Of a stretch of DNA of 64,000 bases, positions 22,162 to 33,544 are shown one piece after another. A program made the translations under genes and the position numbers. Each line of letters begins with the position of its first letter. Within the stretch, counting starts at the first letter, position 1. Source of the stretch: Trachythela sp. YZ-2020 (taxonomy: Eukaryota > Cnidaria > Anthozoa > Malacalcyonacea > Clavulariidae); contig JADLSH010000257.1 in NCBI GenBank assembly GCA_016169945.1, forward strand, positions 535,001 through 599,000, written 5' to 3'. The notes beneath the pieces are model-generated. The model was not told where the DNA came from and did not search any database. It was given only the letters and a program-made list of their open reading frames with translations.

Positions 22162-22317
22162 TACAGGGTGAGTCAGAAAAAAGTGATGCCTTTGAAATTT
22201 AATACAATAGTGAACCTTTTGAAATTGAACTTCATATTTGCATTTTCTTTCAAAGAATCTATTGTACCCTATTGTATTTAATTTCAAAGGCATCACTTTT
22301 TTCTGACTCACCCTGTA
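22162..22317 (-). mobile_element. 156 bp MITE with Tc1/mariner-type ends, copy 2
   Basis: Same element as 1145-1299, in opposite orientation and almost identical along its length. It is bounded by TA and by TACAGGGTGAGTCAGA / CTGACTCACCCTGTA ends. It sits in the 3' flank of a Penelope relic, so it moved after that copy had inserted, or within it. Confidence 0.88.
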
Positions 22318-22483
22318 TATACAGGCGTGTCTAATTATACAAATTCTAGCTTAGTTCTATTGTAAACGGAAGTAATAAAATACTAATCATGCATTAGTAA
22401 TAAGTTGTTTTAGGATATAATTCTACTTTAGGGAACATTATAAATTCTATAGGTTAAACACAGTTTCTATATAAAATACTAGG

Positions 22484-23178
22484 TTAAAATCTATCTATAT
22501 ACAAATTGTTCTCGTAAACACAACAGTTCATAATGTCTTCAGGTTGCTTCTGTATTTCAAAAGCCTCTATATATCTTCGTTCCTCGTCATTTCGGATATT
22601 TGAATGCAAAATCCTCCAAGTGATCTTATTTCCTTTACGATTCTTATGTGATGATAAATGTTTAAACACAGTTTGGTTCTCCATTGTTAAATGTTCTTTA
22701 ATTCGTGTTCCTATTGTTCTGCTAGTCTCTCCTATGTAGATGGTTCCGCATGTTACACACTTAATTTCGTAAATGACATTCTTCTTCAAGCAGCGATTCG
22801 GTTTGGTGGCTAATTTACATGTTTCGCAGTTACGTGGGCAGTTTTGTTTATTCTTCGGCGGGCCAAACACTTTTGATATTGATCTGCCATTAACAAAGTG
22901 TATTTTAACATTCTTTATACGCGATCGGTTTAACACTCCTAAAGCCCGTCGTTTATATTCTTCATTGATAAATGGGAGTTTGAGGTAAATAATATCTTGT
23001 TGATCGTCGCTCTGGTGTCTGTCGGAAAGGGTGCTTCTTATAACTCCTTTGACGAATTTGGCAGGGTAACCATTGTGCACAAACAATTGTTTTATTTGCT
23101 TCAATGATTGTTTTTGGGTAGCACAATCGGTAGAACATCTAACAGCTCTCTTTATTTCGCCTATAAGGACTGCTCGTT
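22484..23178 (-). pseudogene. Penelope-like element, RT end and GIY-YIG endonuclease
   Basis: A continuous minus-strand frame of about 230 codons runs from an in-frame stop near 23180 to a stop at 22484. It includes a thumb-like segment (LFVHNGYPAKFVKGVIR), a cysteine linker (CPRNCETCKLATKPNRC), the junction IYEIKC, and a GIY-YIG nuclease core (CGTIYIGETSRTIGTRIKEH) with the conserved arginine and a later HLSSH. This is the C-terminal third of a Penelope-like protein. The 5' end is cut at an AT microsatellite, typical of truncated insertion. The reverse transcriptase palm is absent. The intact frame suggests a fairly recent copy compared with the one at 21.7-22.0 kb. It differs in sequence from the other three relics in the window and is a separate family. 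Confidence 0.85.
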
Positions 23179-23866
23179 ATATATATATATATATCCAGTT
23201 TATGCATGATATCCGTGTATTGATCATCTTTCAGTTACATGGACAAAGATGACAATCTGCCAACCAATCTTTCTATGAAAGGTTCTCTGAGAATATACAA
23301 GGGGGCCAATTTCATTAGATTGTGGGTTGGCCAGTTGCAGTTAACCAGTTACTATTCTTGAAAATGTCCAAATTTTGGGCAAATTTGAATGTAAAATTTG
23401 CAGGGAAACAAGCTTCCTTGCTAAAGTGAGAACCAACTTTAAAGCAGGTGTAGAAATGAAATGCAACCGATTCCCATATCCATGAAGGCATGAAGACTAT
23501 AAAATGCAGTAAAAGGTTTAAGTTCCATTCCAACAAACTTTTAACCCTTGCATTCGTTCATTTATTTCTTCTTTCGAAATAATTTTATAAGCAAGAGGCA
23601 TCTATGTCCCAGAATTTATAGACATAAGTTACTGTCATCAAGTGTCATGGTCGTCTCCACGATCGACTTTGAAATCGCATTTAAATCCATTCCTTCGTCT
23701 ATATTCCACGATTGACGATGCAAACCACTAGAAGGGTTACTTTACACACTCAAAAATGTGTTTGAGTTCAAAAATGTGTTTTTTTCCTCAAGAAATAGCC
23801 GACTTTTCAAGATGATTTATCCAAATGTAATTGTTTTTATAGTAAAATTAAATACATACGTTCCTG

Positions 23867-24040
23867 GGACCCAGTCCCCCGGAAGACGCTACTTTTTTTC
23901 CAAAATAGCGACTTTGAGCCTTTATATCTCCGAAACTAAAAGTCTAATCCAAAAACTAATCTAGAACTTATTAACTAACTTTTTATGTTCTATCCGAATC
24001 AATAAAAACCCATTTTGCGTTCATAAGCACTTTAAAGTTA
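23867..24040 (-). repeat. Repeat paired with 19711-19900
   Basis: Inverted partner of the copy at 19.7 kb; see that entry for the shared words. Confidence 0.8.
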
Positions 24041-24880
24041 AACTGAAACAGTATATGTATTTTTGCTAGAATTTGGTTGAAAGCATAAATTTGAAGGCTT
24101 TGAGAAGATTGGAACTGGGATTGTTGCGAAGACAGCCAGCAACGTTTTCTGACTTGGTGAATTACCGATAAATTTGCCATAAGGTCAGGATGAATCATCC
24201 CAACCAGACCCTCCATCAGACAAAAGTCATGAATGGTGTTTTTGTGGCCATTAGCACCAATGCCCACCCAATATGAAAACAAACGTTGTTCAAAAAGAGT
24301 TATGCCTTGTGTAACAACACACCCTTTGTTCAACCAGCTTGTCCTGGATGCAAATGTTTTGGAAATTGCAATGAGGTATAGAGAGGTCATTCTAGTTATG
24401 GAACACCCCAGAAACAATGGTGCCAAGTTGTTGTGTTCTTGCAATAAGAGCAAGGTATCCTTCTCCCAATGGAGTTTATACAGGTTTCCGGCCAGCTAGA
24501 CTTTAGTGCTATTGGCAATACACAATAAATGACTTGTATAATGTATTTAGTAAATTCTGGTTCAACGATTTCTTTTTGTTAAAGACAGATTCATATAGAA
24601 TTTAATTATTACATATTCTATATTTACACATAAAAAAATTATCAGTTCATTTAGCTATTTGGAACAAATTTGTTTCTATAATTAGATTAGATTATAAAAA
24701 TATGCTACATATGCAATTATCAAAATTTTCAAAAGCATACAGAACATACATTTTTGCAACTCTCTCCACCTCACAAAGCATACATTTAAATGTTGATCCT
24801 CTGGTGTGAAAATTATAGGTTGTTGAATAGTGCTTGACTTTTTACAATTGCAAAACCTCTTCAATGAAATTTAACCCATT

Positions 24881-24976
24881 AGCTGGCAATGTACCCAGAT
24901 ATGCCATACTTTATTCTTTCTAATGCCAGACGATTTGACTTGCCAGTGCTAGGGTACTTCCAGTTAATGGGTTAAC
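24881..24976. repeat. About 95 bp MITE with TTAACCCATTA ends
   Basis: It starts TTTAACCCATTAGCTGGCAA and ends CAGTTAATGGGTTAAC. A second, diverged copy begins at 25011. Confidence 0.78.
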
Positions 24977-25010
24977 AAAACTATCTGCCAGACTGAGTGT
25001 CTCTTGTTAA

Positions 25011-25440
25011 CCCATTAGCTGGAAATGCACCCAGGTATGCCCTACTTTAGTATTTTATTCTGTCTAACACCATACAATTTTACTTGCCAACAGGGATGGA
25101 TCCAGCTTGGTTTGATAAGGGAGTGCTAAGTGGGCTTTGGTCATGAAGCAAGGAGTGACCTTTGACCAGGGAAGGGTGAATCACCACTGAGGACAGGATC
25201 AAGGGGGTATCTTGTCAGAAAATGTTAAAAAAATAAGATGGCCTACATGGTCAAAAAGGCCCATGAATTGCCTGATATTATATTGATAAATGCCCTGTCA
25301 CATCCAAAACTTGGATTTGATATGGGAATTAGCACCCCTCCCCCCCCCCCCCTTGGCCAAGGCTAGGAGAGGTGTGCCCCCCAGTATATCCATGTAATCC
25401 TGCTTGCCAGTGCGAGGATACTGCCCGTTAATGAATCATA
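25011..25440. repeat. Second copy of the same MITE, split by an insertion
   Basis: The left part (GTTAACCCATTAGCTGG to ACTTGCCAA, 25011-25090) and the right part (CTTGCCAGTGCGAGGATACT to about 25440) match the intact copy at 24881-24976 when the 312 bp between them is removed. Confidence 0.75.
25091..25402 (+). mobile_element. Non-autonomous hAT-like element, 312 bp
   Basis: It starts CAGGGATGGATCCAG and ends with ATCCTG. It is flanked by CTTGCCAA on the left and CTTGCCAG on the right, an 8 bp target duplication with one mismatch. Ends beginning CAGGG with an 8 bp duplication are diagnostic of hAT elements. A C run lies near 25342. Confidence 0.75.
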
Positions 25441-26317
25441 ATAACCCACATTTTCTCTTATAAATTTTGAATAGAGTAAATAGCCCATCAACACTCCCCC
25501 CCCCCTCCCATCTCCCTATTTCTCTCGCTTTGGTTACTTTTTAGAATGTTGAAAAATTTTGGATAATCCCTAATTTATTGATTATCTGACCATATATCAA
25601 GAACTCCAGAATATGTACAGCACCATAATGCACTAGCCAATTGATTCAAACCCAAAACCACCCTCAGGCATATGTGGGGGGTTAACATGATTTTGCAGGG
25701 GAAAGAGAGAATTTTAACAAGCGTTGCTATTCTGCTATGCGGATTTTTAACACTGACACAAAAGCTAGGCTCAAAGGCTGGGAATTAACTCTTGCATAGC
25801 CTGATATTTAATGTATGACTTTCTTCTGCGTCAGCTTCCGGTAACTTATAGCACATTTTGATATTAATGATGGTTGATCAGAACCCTAGATGGAAAGCTA
25901 GACTTTGGAAAGCTGTGTAATTTAAAAAATGGACAAAATTTTAGGCCGGGATTGTTAAAATACCCCTGCATATTCTGGGGGGTGTCAGGGTTTCAATTGA
26001 CTAGTGCATAATAGTGTATAGAAGACAGAAATGTATTAATATATGGTTTGATGGAGCCAATTGGTTGTCAAGACATTATGTAAAACCATAAATCAGTTTG
26101 TAAATCTTGATTGGTGTCTTACCAACAGCTCTTCCTTCTAAGGTTTGGGCTCTAGAGCAATATTGGTTGCAATCCTTCATGGATCAGCTGCTGCAAGTTT
26201 CAACTTCTCGGTTTCCGCGTCACTACAAAATTATAAGCAGATACTGTAGATCTCTATCAAAACACTGCTTTTATCCATTATTACATTATTCGTTAAACTA
26301 CAATCTATATTTCTTAC

Positions 26318-26640
26318 CTGGTTGTTAGGAGTTGCTTCGTGTTTGAAATATAATTGTCAAGAAGCAAGGCTACTAATTCTTTGTCCGTCTTGACTTTTAG
26401 CTCGTCTTTTAACTGTCGCCACCGCATAAATTGCTCCTGATTAAGACATATCTTTGTCGCATTCCTTCCCGCTAAATATTTCTTTCGTTTGGCCTTTTTA
26501 TCTTCGTCGGATACAACACTAATTCCCTCAATTTCGCCGCTACCAACATTTCGGGCTGGCTTTCGCCTTCCTCCATGTTGTTTGAATACATAATCACCAG
26601 TGAACTCTAAGTAAAATTCCAATGGCGAGGGCCCTCGCAT
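26318..26640 (-). CDS. First exon of unrecognised gene, basic nuclear-type N terminus
   Basis: From ATG at 26640 the frame is open for 107 codons and ends at an ACCAG/GTAAGAAAT donor. It reads FTGDYVFKQHGGRRKPARN, then GSGEIEG, a KKAKRKKYLAGRNATKI segment, and a helical QEQFMRWRQLKDELKVKTDK followed by ELVALLLDNY. The basic stretch suggests a nuclear protein, and the last part is a predicted helix. No known domain was recognised. It lies just inside the 45 bp motif shared with the 5' side of the facing pseudogene at 18.7 kb, so it may be the N-terminal exon of the same multi-copy family. A downstream exon may start with the open segment near 26110-26180 (MKDCNQYCSRAQTLEGRAVG). Confidence 0.5.
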
Positions 26641-27209
26641 AATGCGCAGAAAAGATGCGCAGAACGGACTTGACTTCCACTTTAACCCCATATTTTGTTT
26701 CTAGTTTTGTGTTTTGTGGAACTGCATAAACCTTTATTTCTTTAATTTCATGCATGGAGAAAAGTCACTACAAAACGACTTTGGGAAGCCATTTTGAAAG
26801 AAAAGCATTATTTACTACTCCGGCATACTACCAATGCCTCATGTTTACTGCTCAGCCAACCAATCAAAACACTTGAAAGCCATTATTTCATAGTACTACT
26901 GAAATTATACTAAAAAGTGATATCTCTATGGAACATGCTTATATACGTTCAACTTTATCAGAGCGCTATGATCTGCCGTCTGCATTCTCAAACAGCAGCC
27001 AATATACATGCATTGATCTGTTTATTGTATTTTTTCATCATTTGCGGCTAGTATTCAATTAATTTCAACTGTCTTGCCTTGCAATACCCAGAAAAGCAAT
27101 TTTAATCTATTTAATTTGATAATAAGCTGTAAGTGTTTATTCAAAAACGTATAAATACCTACTTCAGTTAAATTGTTGTATTGTAATGCTGTTCTCTAAT
27201 TGCAACAGT

Positions 27210-27378
27210 TTTCGATCTACACCGCTTTGCTGCGCGCATTCTACAGAATCAAGAACTAGCGCTAGCTATGGAAGTACGTAAAAATTTAAACAAACTACAA
27301 ACCACATTATGTACACCATCCCTGGATGCTTGGACGAGTTTTGACGACAAGATAACAGAAATGGCGACTGTAGTTAAG
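27210..27378 (+). CDS. Orphan internal exon, helical, unrecognised
   Basis: Between an ATTGCAACAG acceptor and an AAG/GTTAGC donor the frame reads FDLHRFAARILQNQELALA, MEVRKNLNKLQTTLC, then SLDAWTSFDDKITEMATVVK. The composition is that of helical protein and both splice sites are good. No family was recognised and no partner exon was found. It is probably a real host exon on the plus strand. Confidence 0.45.
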
Positions 27379-27481
27379 GTTAGCAAAATCATGTTGACTC
27401 TAAGATCAACGTCTGCTCACCTTCGCTGTCCAAGTATAACTGACAATATAAATGGCAATTTCGTGTTTTGCTTTGTTAAAT

Positions 27482-28940
27482 AGATGCACATAATAATTTT
27501 CATTCAATCTGCCTTTGGTGTTTTCTCTTCAAACTAAGACAGCTTATCGCTCATTATCAATTGGAGTCCACTAGAAATTTCCCAATGCATAGTCCTATTT
27601 TAAACCGTTGATATTGTCTCATTGCATATCCAAGCCCCTTTTAAAAGTAACTGGCTAACTGCAGTGGTGGTATGGTGTTTAAAAAGATCTGTTAATCCCA
27701 CCCCCCACCAAAGGTGTAAATTCTACTAACTGTTCATTTCCCCAAAGTCAACCTGACGGGAAAAAGTAATGTAAGCAGCAAGATATATTTGAAGGGCCCT
27801 TTAATGGATTTTCTTATATTTAATAAGGCCAGGTCTTAAATGTACACAAAAAATAATATTGTTTTATCTCTCTTCCACCCTATACAAAGATAAATAAAAT
27901 AGGTAACAAAAATGTCTAACAACACAATATAAATGCTCTCTTCTATTTTCCAAGAAAGTCTGTCATACAGTTATATATACTAGATACCAGCAAAATGGCA
28001 CAAGGCATCAAGATGCAGATGTTTCATGATTGCAAATGTTTAAAGCAATTAGTTATATGTTATTGAACATAATTATATCAATATCTTTTGTAAATATTCA
28101 CAAAATTTCAATATTTTCAGTTAATTATTATACTATGATAATTTGAGTATAGTGATTAATTATTTCAATTAACATTATGACATTGTATCTTCAATTTCCA
28201 AACATTTTACATGATAATAACTAATGTATTTCACCAGCAAGAAGAAGGGTTGCGTCATTGTGCAGCAAATTCTGCAAAAAAAGAGTAGATTATATACAAA
28301 ATATGCAATGTTCTCACTGACATAAATATGTGAAAACTGTGTTACTAAAAGCATGGGAGAGTAATTCTCAGAGTAAGGATAAGTTGCTACAAGCCTACAA
28401 ACCCTGATGTTTTAGCATCGTACAATTCTAGCATTGCCCATCCCTCCAGGCAATTGCAACCTGTGAATGTTTGCACTGGTTAGTGACATAGCCAGAGGGG
28501 GGACCGGGGGGTCGATGTTGTCCCCGTAGCATTTCTTCGGGCCCCCTTGACTGAAAATTCTGGGCAACTTCTGAATAATTACCCTCCCTCCCCTGATGGA
28601 ATTCTTACAAATATATGTATCAGTGGGCTCCTAATATATTTTTCTCAAGGTGGGACATTGTCACACTCTTTTTATTGTCGCAACCCGGGGGAATTATATA
28701 TTTGAAGACATATATAATGCAAAAGCCTGGCATTCTGGCAGTTGCTTTTGGGATGGTTGGAGATAAATAAAATGCAAAAGACCAGGTGTCGCCTGCGGCC
28801 CAGGCATGGGTAATGCTGGAATTGACATGGTTTCATAATTCATACTGCTACCAGGAGTAATTCTCCAAACTCACAACATTATAAAATGGTACATTTTTAA
28901 ATGTAGAATTTCAACCATTTTAACATAAAAATATCCCTTT
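27482..28940. other. Non-coding, old repeat debris
   Basis: No gene seen. GC-rich fragments at 28490-28560 and 28670-28800 look like remains of transposable elements, but no ends are defined. Confidence 0.45.
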
Positions 28941-28943
28941 TCT

Positions 28944-29150
28944 TTGAGGGTAAAACTGCAGTTTAACATAGCAGGATATTTTGGTTGGTTTCTACCAGAC
29001 TGGAAAGTTTGCAAAATGCGAAAACGAGACCGAAAATTGTTCAAAGATGTGCAAGTCGCACACGTTATTCCCGTCCGTAAAGACAGCAAGCATATATTAA
29101 AACCTCGAGAATTCTGGGCGAAGACAATATTTGAAGTCAGCAACAGATAA
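28944..29150. other. Open on both strands, unrecognised
   Basis: The plus frame (WFLPDWKVCKMRKRDRKLF) and the minus frame (FRSRFRILQTFQSGRNQP) are both open for more than 60 codons. The block is conserved-looking, but I cannot assign a product. It may be a piece of a repeat family rather than a gene. Confidence 0.25.
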
Positions 29151-29675
29151 CAGACGATGGGCAATAATTCAGGTATAATATGCATATTCTTGGGAAAATG
29201 TTGAGTGTTTGTACACTGTGACATTCATAGATTAGCTTATTAATGCACTTGAAACATAGTTCAAGTGATCTGTATGCACAATATTTTGAATTTATCTGCG
29301 CATATTTTTGGCCAATCTTCGGTCTCGTTTTCGTTCAATTTCGTTCAATGGTCAAAAGTTGAAAAAATATTTGGAAAAGGCTAAAACAACGACGAAAATT
29401 CAAGGCAAAAATATTTTTTTTTAAACCAGGGGGGTGTGAAAGTTGTAGCGGGCTCATAATGAGCTCTGTTCAGTGGCAATTATGATGGTCAAAATCCGCC
29501 ATGTTTTTGCGGACGCTTTTCTGTCTGGCTGAAATTAGCATAAGGTCCTCCAGGTATTATATATCTCAGTGGTTCTACTGTTATGGCATTATGTAGTAAA
29601 GTATAGTGACCTGATTGGTGCAAATAATACTTTAGTCATAGAATAGGAAATGACTGGAAGGGCCACTTGAGGCCA

Positions 29676-29850
29676 AACCTTTGAAGTTTTTGACACTGCG
29701 CATGTCACATTACGCATGTTCATTACCATTATTCCAGCCAGTCAATTGCATTTTCTGACCAATAAACACGCTGAACTGGCTGGTCCGCCATTATTCTGGC
29801 CAGATAACTGCATAAGAATAGGTGTCACGTTGCACTGCTGAGTGGCCTTT
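29676..29850 (-). repeat. Dispersed repeat family, copy 2
   Basis: Inverse copy of 1758-1945; see that entry. Confidence 0.7.
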
Positions 29851-30267
29851 CTGGTCATTTCGTATTCTGTGCTTTAGTGTTCATTTCACTTGCACCACAT
29901 TTACGGTATGCATATAGTTTTGATTTCTGTTCGATTATATTCTGTTTGACCTCACATGTAGTTAAAAATGGGGTTAACGTTAAGGCTAAATGTTTTGCAA
30001 ATACTCAACAGCGTAAAAGCTTTTCTAAAATGGTATGTTCATCAGTATTCGTCATATAAAATTACTCTCACGATCACGTTAATTAATATTTTAGCTGTGT
30101 CAATAAATAGACCCACATTTCACCTGAGATGGCTCTTAAGCAGGGCCAATTTAACCAGGTATAAAATGCCTGGGGCCGGTTGTATGTAGTCTTAGTTCAT
30201 GATTGTCTCGGTTTCCTTTCATCTACTGCGGTGATTATCCAGCTTACCCACTTTCTGATTTAGTACA

Positions 30268-30357
30268 ACAACGCCTTAATATGTATAAATTAACTTATTG
30301 TCCCTGGGACAATAAATATCATCCCAAGGACAATAAGTTAATTTATGCACATTAAGA
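30268..30357. repeat. Palindromic element, TTATTGTCC arms
   Basis: CTTAATATGTATAAATTAAC and TTATTGTCC are mirrored by GGACAATAA, GTTAATTTATGCACATTAAG. The loop is about 30 bp. Arms differ at two or three positions. Confidence 0.85.
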
Positions 30358-30739
30358 CTTGCCCCAAGAAATCAGCAAAAGATAGTAATAATTATAGACA
30401 TACGATTTCTTTCTTCAGCCCAATATTGCCAAACACGCATACTCCACTCTGTTGAATGTCTCGTGTTCTTTGGAATACGCTCTTTAACTCTTTTCTCCAA
30501 CTCGACATCGTCTAATATAACCTCTCTCCTCCGCAGAGGCTTTTTAAAATGTTAATATGAAGAAAAACACCGCTGACCCGTTGAGAGAGGAACGCAGGCG
30601 CGAAACGAAAACGTTTGAGGGCGCGAAGCATAGATATAATAAGAGAAGCCTCTGCCAAAAGCCACACCCAATTGCTCGGAAAACCGGGGGGAGTCGAAAA
30701 CCTAAAATGTTGTTTTCAAATTATAATCAGTTATAGAGC

Positions 30740-31127
30740 ATAGGCACGAACGTTTCTAATAAAAACTAATATTTGGAACTGTCTCCCAACAAACTTAAGG
30801 CATCCAGATACAAGTCTAACTTTATTCAAAAGATTGTTGCGGGACTATTATTTCAAAGCCCTGATGCAGAGGACCCAAGAACATGGAAGTCTATATGTTT
30901 AAATTGTAACTGTTGTCGAAGTTTAAACAATGTCATAAATTGTTGTTTCTAGATATTAGTATAATATATGTAACTTATATGTTAAAAGGGCCCACAGTAA
31001 TTGGTTTTAACTGTTGTGGTGTCCCCGCCATTCGTTACAGTTTGTATTGTATTTGTGTTGTGCACTTGTGTATGTCATTCGTATAACCTTTATCTGGCGA
31101 AGTTGAATAAATAAATAAATAAATAAT
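30740..31127 (+). mobile_element. LINE 3' end, CR1/L2-like, with TAAA tail
   Basis: The plus frame reads ARTFLIKTNIWNCLPTNLR, then LFKRLLRDYYFKAL and a stop. That is the conserved C terminus of non-LTR reverse transcriptase proteins (WNxLPxxLR...FKRxLRxYYF). A 3' untranslated part follows and ends in a TGAATAAATAAATAAATAA tail at 31104-31127. The element is 5' truncated at about 30735. Confidence 0.78.
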
Positions 31128-31130
31128 ACA

Positions 31131-31569
31131 GCCGCACATTTCGTCATACTGTTCGGGTTTGCAATGAAATGAAATAATTCAAACTATTCAGAGTTAACTC
31201 AGTATATTTTATATTAAGAATTTTGAAGTAGAATAGTAAATATTTAATAATACAGGAAAACGGAGAAATTAAAGACTCGTACGTAATATCGCTACTATCG
31301 TACAAAAATTATGCCTTGAATAATATTCACGTATGAATAGATCAGAAAGCAAATGTTCGGCTATATTTTTACTTACTTTCAATCGATAATTCATTGAACA
31401 AAACGTTCAAATTGTCTTTATCATCCTCTATATTGTTGAATTTAACAAGGCAGTCCACCCCCTGGATTTGGCATTATTTCGACCATTTGGGCATTATTTC
31501 GACCGTTTTTTGGCAGAGGTTTCCTCGTTTCGCGATTTCATTTTGCTTTGCGCCTACGTTCCTCTCTTC
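31131..31569. other. Non-coding
   Basis: No gene. A GGCATTATTTCGACC word is tandemly duplicated at 31469-31506. Confidence 0.5.
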
Positions 31570-32065
31570 CCACTGATCTGAAAATATAGTACCTGGATCG
31601 AGCTTCTATACCTATGAAAATTGAAGCCAGTTTTAGATTTGGCGGCCATATTGGAGGGACCAGCGATGGCCGTCGTACAAGGAGTGCAGTACGAGGAGAT
31701 ATTTTCAATTTGCGCTGTGTTGAGCGATGGAATTATTGAAGTTTAATTGGAAATATGTAAAGGAGTTGGTATACTGTTAAAAGTCACCGATTTGGTTTGA
31801 TTTCGGGCGTTTCTTGGCGAAAAAAACTGTTCGCGTGTGTATGTTGTTGTCAGCCATGAGTGAGCATATTCACGTGAAAATTTTGGAATAAATCGCCGTA
31901 CTGTTCCTCTCGGCGTAGAAATCAAAGAAATTACAAGAAAGGAGACAGTTCCACATGTGAAAGTAATACTGGGCAAATAGTGATGGTGAAAGATCGGCCT
32001 GAAAACGGGTTTTTGTGACTATTAAAGTCGACGAACTTTGCGTGTTGTAGCAACAATATTTTGCC
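31570..32065 (+). repeat. Left arm of a large inverted repeat
   Basis: About 495 bp that correspond, inverted, to 33545-34006 plus 34669-34710. The match runs from CTGATCTGAAAATATAGTAC to the GTCGACGAACTTTGCGTGTTGTA word. The frame MPSIT..., with ISTPRGTVRRFIPKFSREYA, is conserved in both arms and reads outward from each. This could be a coding remnant, but no family was recognised. Confidence 0.82.
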
Positions 32066-33544
32066 TTCCATAGTAAAACAAGAAACGAGACAGGACGTCT
32101 TGTGGGAGTAATATTGCGTGTATAAATAATGAGGAATCATTGAATCAGGCTGAAAATGAATGTTATTACAGAAACTTTACGCGTAAGTGGCCGTGATGCA
32201 CTGTCGCCATATAGGACATCTAGAATTTATTAGTGATGTAAATAATAGTATACTTTCTATGCTCAGTTCATGCTTCAAATTTAATATGTTTGTAGTAAAG
32301 TCATAAAAACTTTTTTAATTTTTATACTGTATATTTCTTGTAAAAGTATGTTTTAAATTTCTGTGAAAGGTTTTACCTGTCTGAAACATTCTGTGTCCTG
32401 TAAAGAATTTGCAAAAAGCTGTATACAATAAATCAGCATACCATGATAACTGACCAATGCTATTGTAAAAGTTCTCATTGAGAAATGTTTTTATTAATTC
32501 AAATTTCTTTTTAATATGTCTTGAAACTAGATTTATACCATTTGGTTCCTGATCTACTTGTCAGCTATTGTGTCATTAATTCCTTGGCACAGGAAAAAAA
32601 CAGGCGCTAAATATATTAGGCCATCCTTTTAAGCAAGGTCTGAAATTTGCAGTATCCTGATATCCACAAGATACTAAAATTTGGTGTTGGATACTAAATA
32701 GTGAATGACTTGTATCCTGACTGGATACTACAAAATTGCAAACATTGGTATAACATTAAATGTCTTTAATCAGCATTCAAGTCAAGTGCATACAACTTTG
32801 CGTAAGGTTTATATGCATCTTAGTGTATCATGATACCAACTTATTTAGTGTCTAGTTGTTGACTGTTGTGTCTTATATTGTTATTGTTACTTGTAACAGT
32901 GAGATGGTCAGGAATGGGTAACTCAGTTGGAATGGATACTAAAAAATAATTTAAATTCCAGATTCTGGAAAGGGAGTATTAATGCATATTATATGGTGGT
33001 TTGTAGTTCAATTACAGTAACTGAATATGACAATCCCTGGGGTTCCCAACAGAACATGTATTCCCCACTAGCACCACCCCTGCTTTCTCTGTACAGATTC
33101 AAGCTTAAAATACATGTTGTAAATAAATTGTTCATTTAATTCATAAGGAAACTAAATGCCACAGCATGATGCTTTATATAGATGACATGTAATCAATCTC
33201 TTGAGACACAGCAGACAAATTTGTGACACACTTTATTGGGTTGGTAACTTGGTGCATACAGTATGAACAATATACTTTGTACTTGTCGCCCAAACTGCCC
33301 TATGTATGCTGTTGTGGCATTTATTGCAATCCAACCATTGGCAATGCAACCCTTGTAGTGGAACATTCTGACGAATTCTATCAATCTGACCAGTGTATTA
33401 AATTTAGTGAATGTAAAAAAAAATGCATAACAGCATAAGTACTTTCTATTTATTGTGCCTCAGCAAACAATGAACTATTTTCTTGGACCTATTAAATATA
33501 CTGTCGTATTTTATACAAGTATGAACAACGTCCGGACGTCAATT
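32066..33544. other. Unique spacer between inverted arms
   Basis: About 1.5 kb without a recognised gene. A plus frame at 33223-33438 ends cysteine-rich (CCCGIYCN, CIKFSECKKKC) but has no known domain. Confidence 0.45.

Larger units (their letters stand above)
18729..24506 (+). pseudogene. Multi-exon gene with P2X7-type ballast (cysteine) domain, broken
   Basis: Four recognisable pieces read in order. First, 18729-19053: an acidic helix (DEIERSQIEDIAQVPNVDI), then CSCHGMCLREKGRNACPC and, after a frame change, CSSVCHPDRSSCLNRRN, ending at CAG before GTACAT. Second, 19145-19236: a GR-rich stretch (GRARGHGRGRGG) ending at CAG before GTAGCA. Third, possibly 20091-20220 (LIDLTRLRHLVANTG), ending at CAG before GTAAGC. 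Last, 24189-24506: HEWCFCGH, a frame change, MPTQYENKRCSKRVMPCVTT, HPLF, LDANVLEIAMRYRE, a deletion, and IRARYPSPNGVYTGFRPARL before TAG. The WCxCG...MPT...CC...C-TxHP order matches the zinc-binding C-terminal ballast domain of the P2X7 receptor, which also occurs in many invertebrate multi-copy proteins. No P2X channel part is present. Several frame shifts and one stop make it a pseudogene. Confidence 0.62.
18168..26920. mobile_element. Possible 8.7 kb element with matching inverted end motifs
   Basis: The word TTTTAGTATAATTTCAGTAG at 18168 recurs inverted near 26900-26920. A second, longer motif (AAAGTGGAAGTCAAGTCCGT continuing TCTGCGCATCTNTTCTGCGCATT) lies at 18550-18595 and inverted at 26644-26690. 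A third inverted pair is 19711-19900 with 23867-24040. The two broken genes both read inward from the shared 45 bp motif. The pattern suggests either a large composite DNA transposon or two facing copies of one family. No target duplication was identified. Confidence 0.4.

Noticed and set aside
23983..24453. 156-codon minus-strand frame
   Set aside because: It lies antisense to the P2X7-type domain, whose cysteine pattern is convincing on the plus strand.
28944..29150. Host gene on the plus strand
   Set aside because: Both strands are open, there is no splice support, and no domain was recognised; kept only as a low-confidence note.
33193..33438. Cysteine-rich frames in the spacer of the large inverted repeat
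   Set aside because: Both strands are open over the same interval and the cysteine spacing matches no family I know.
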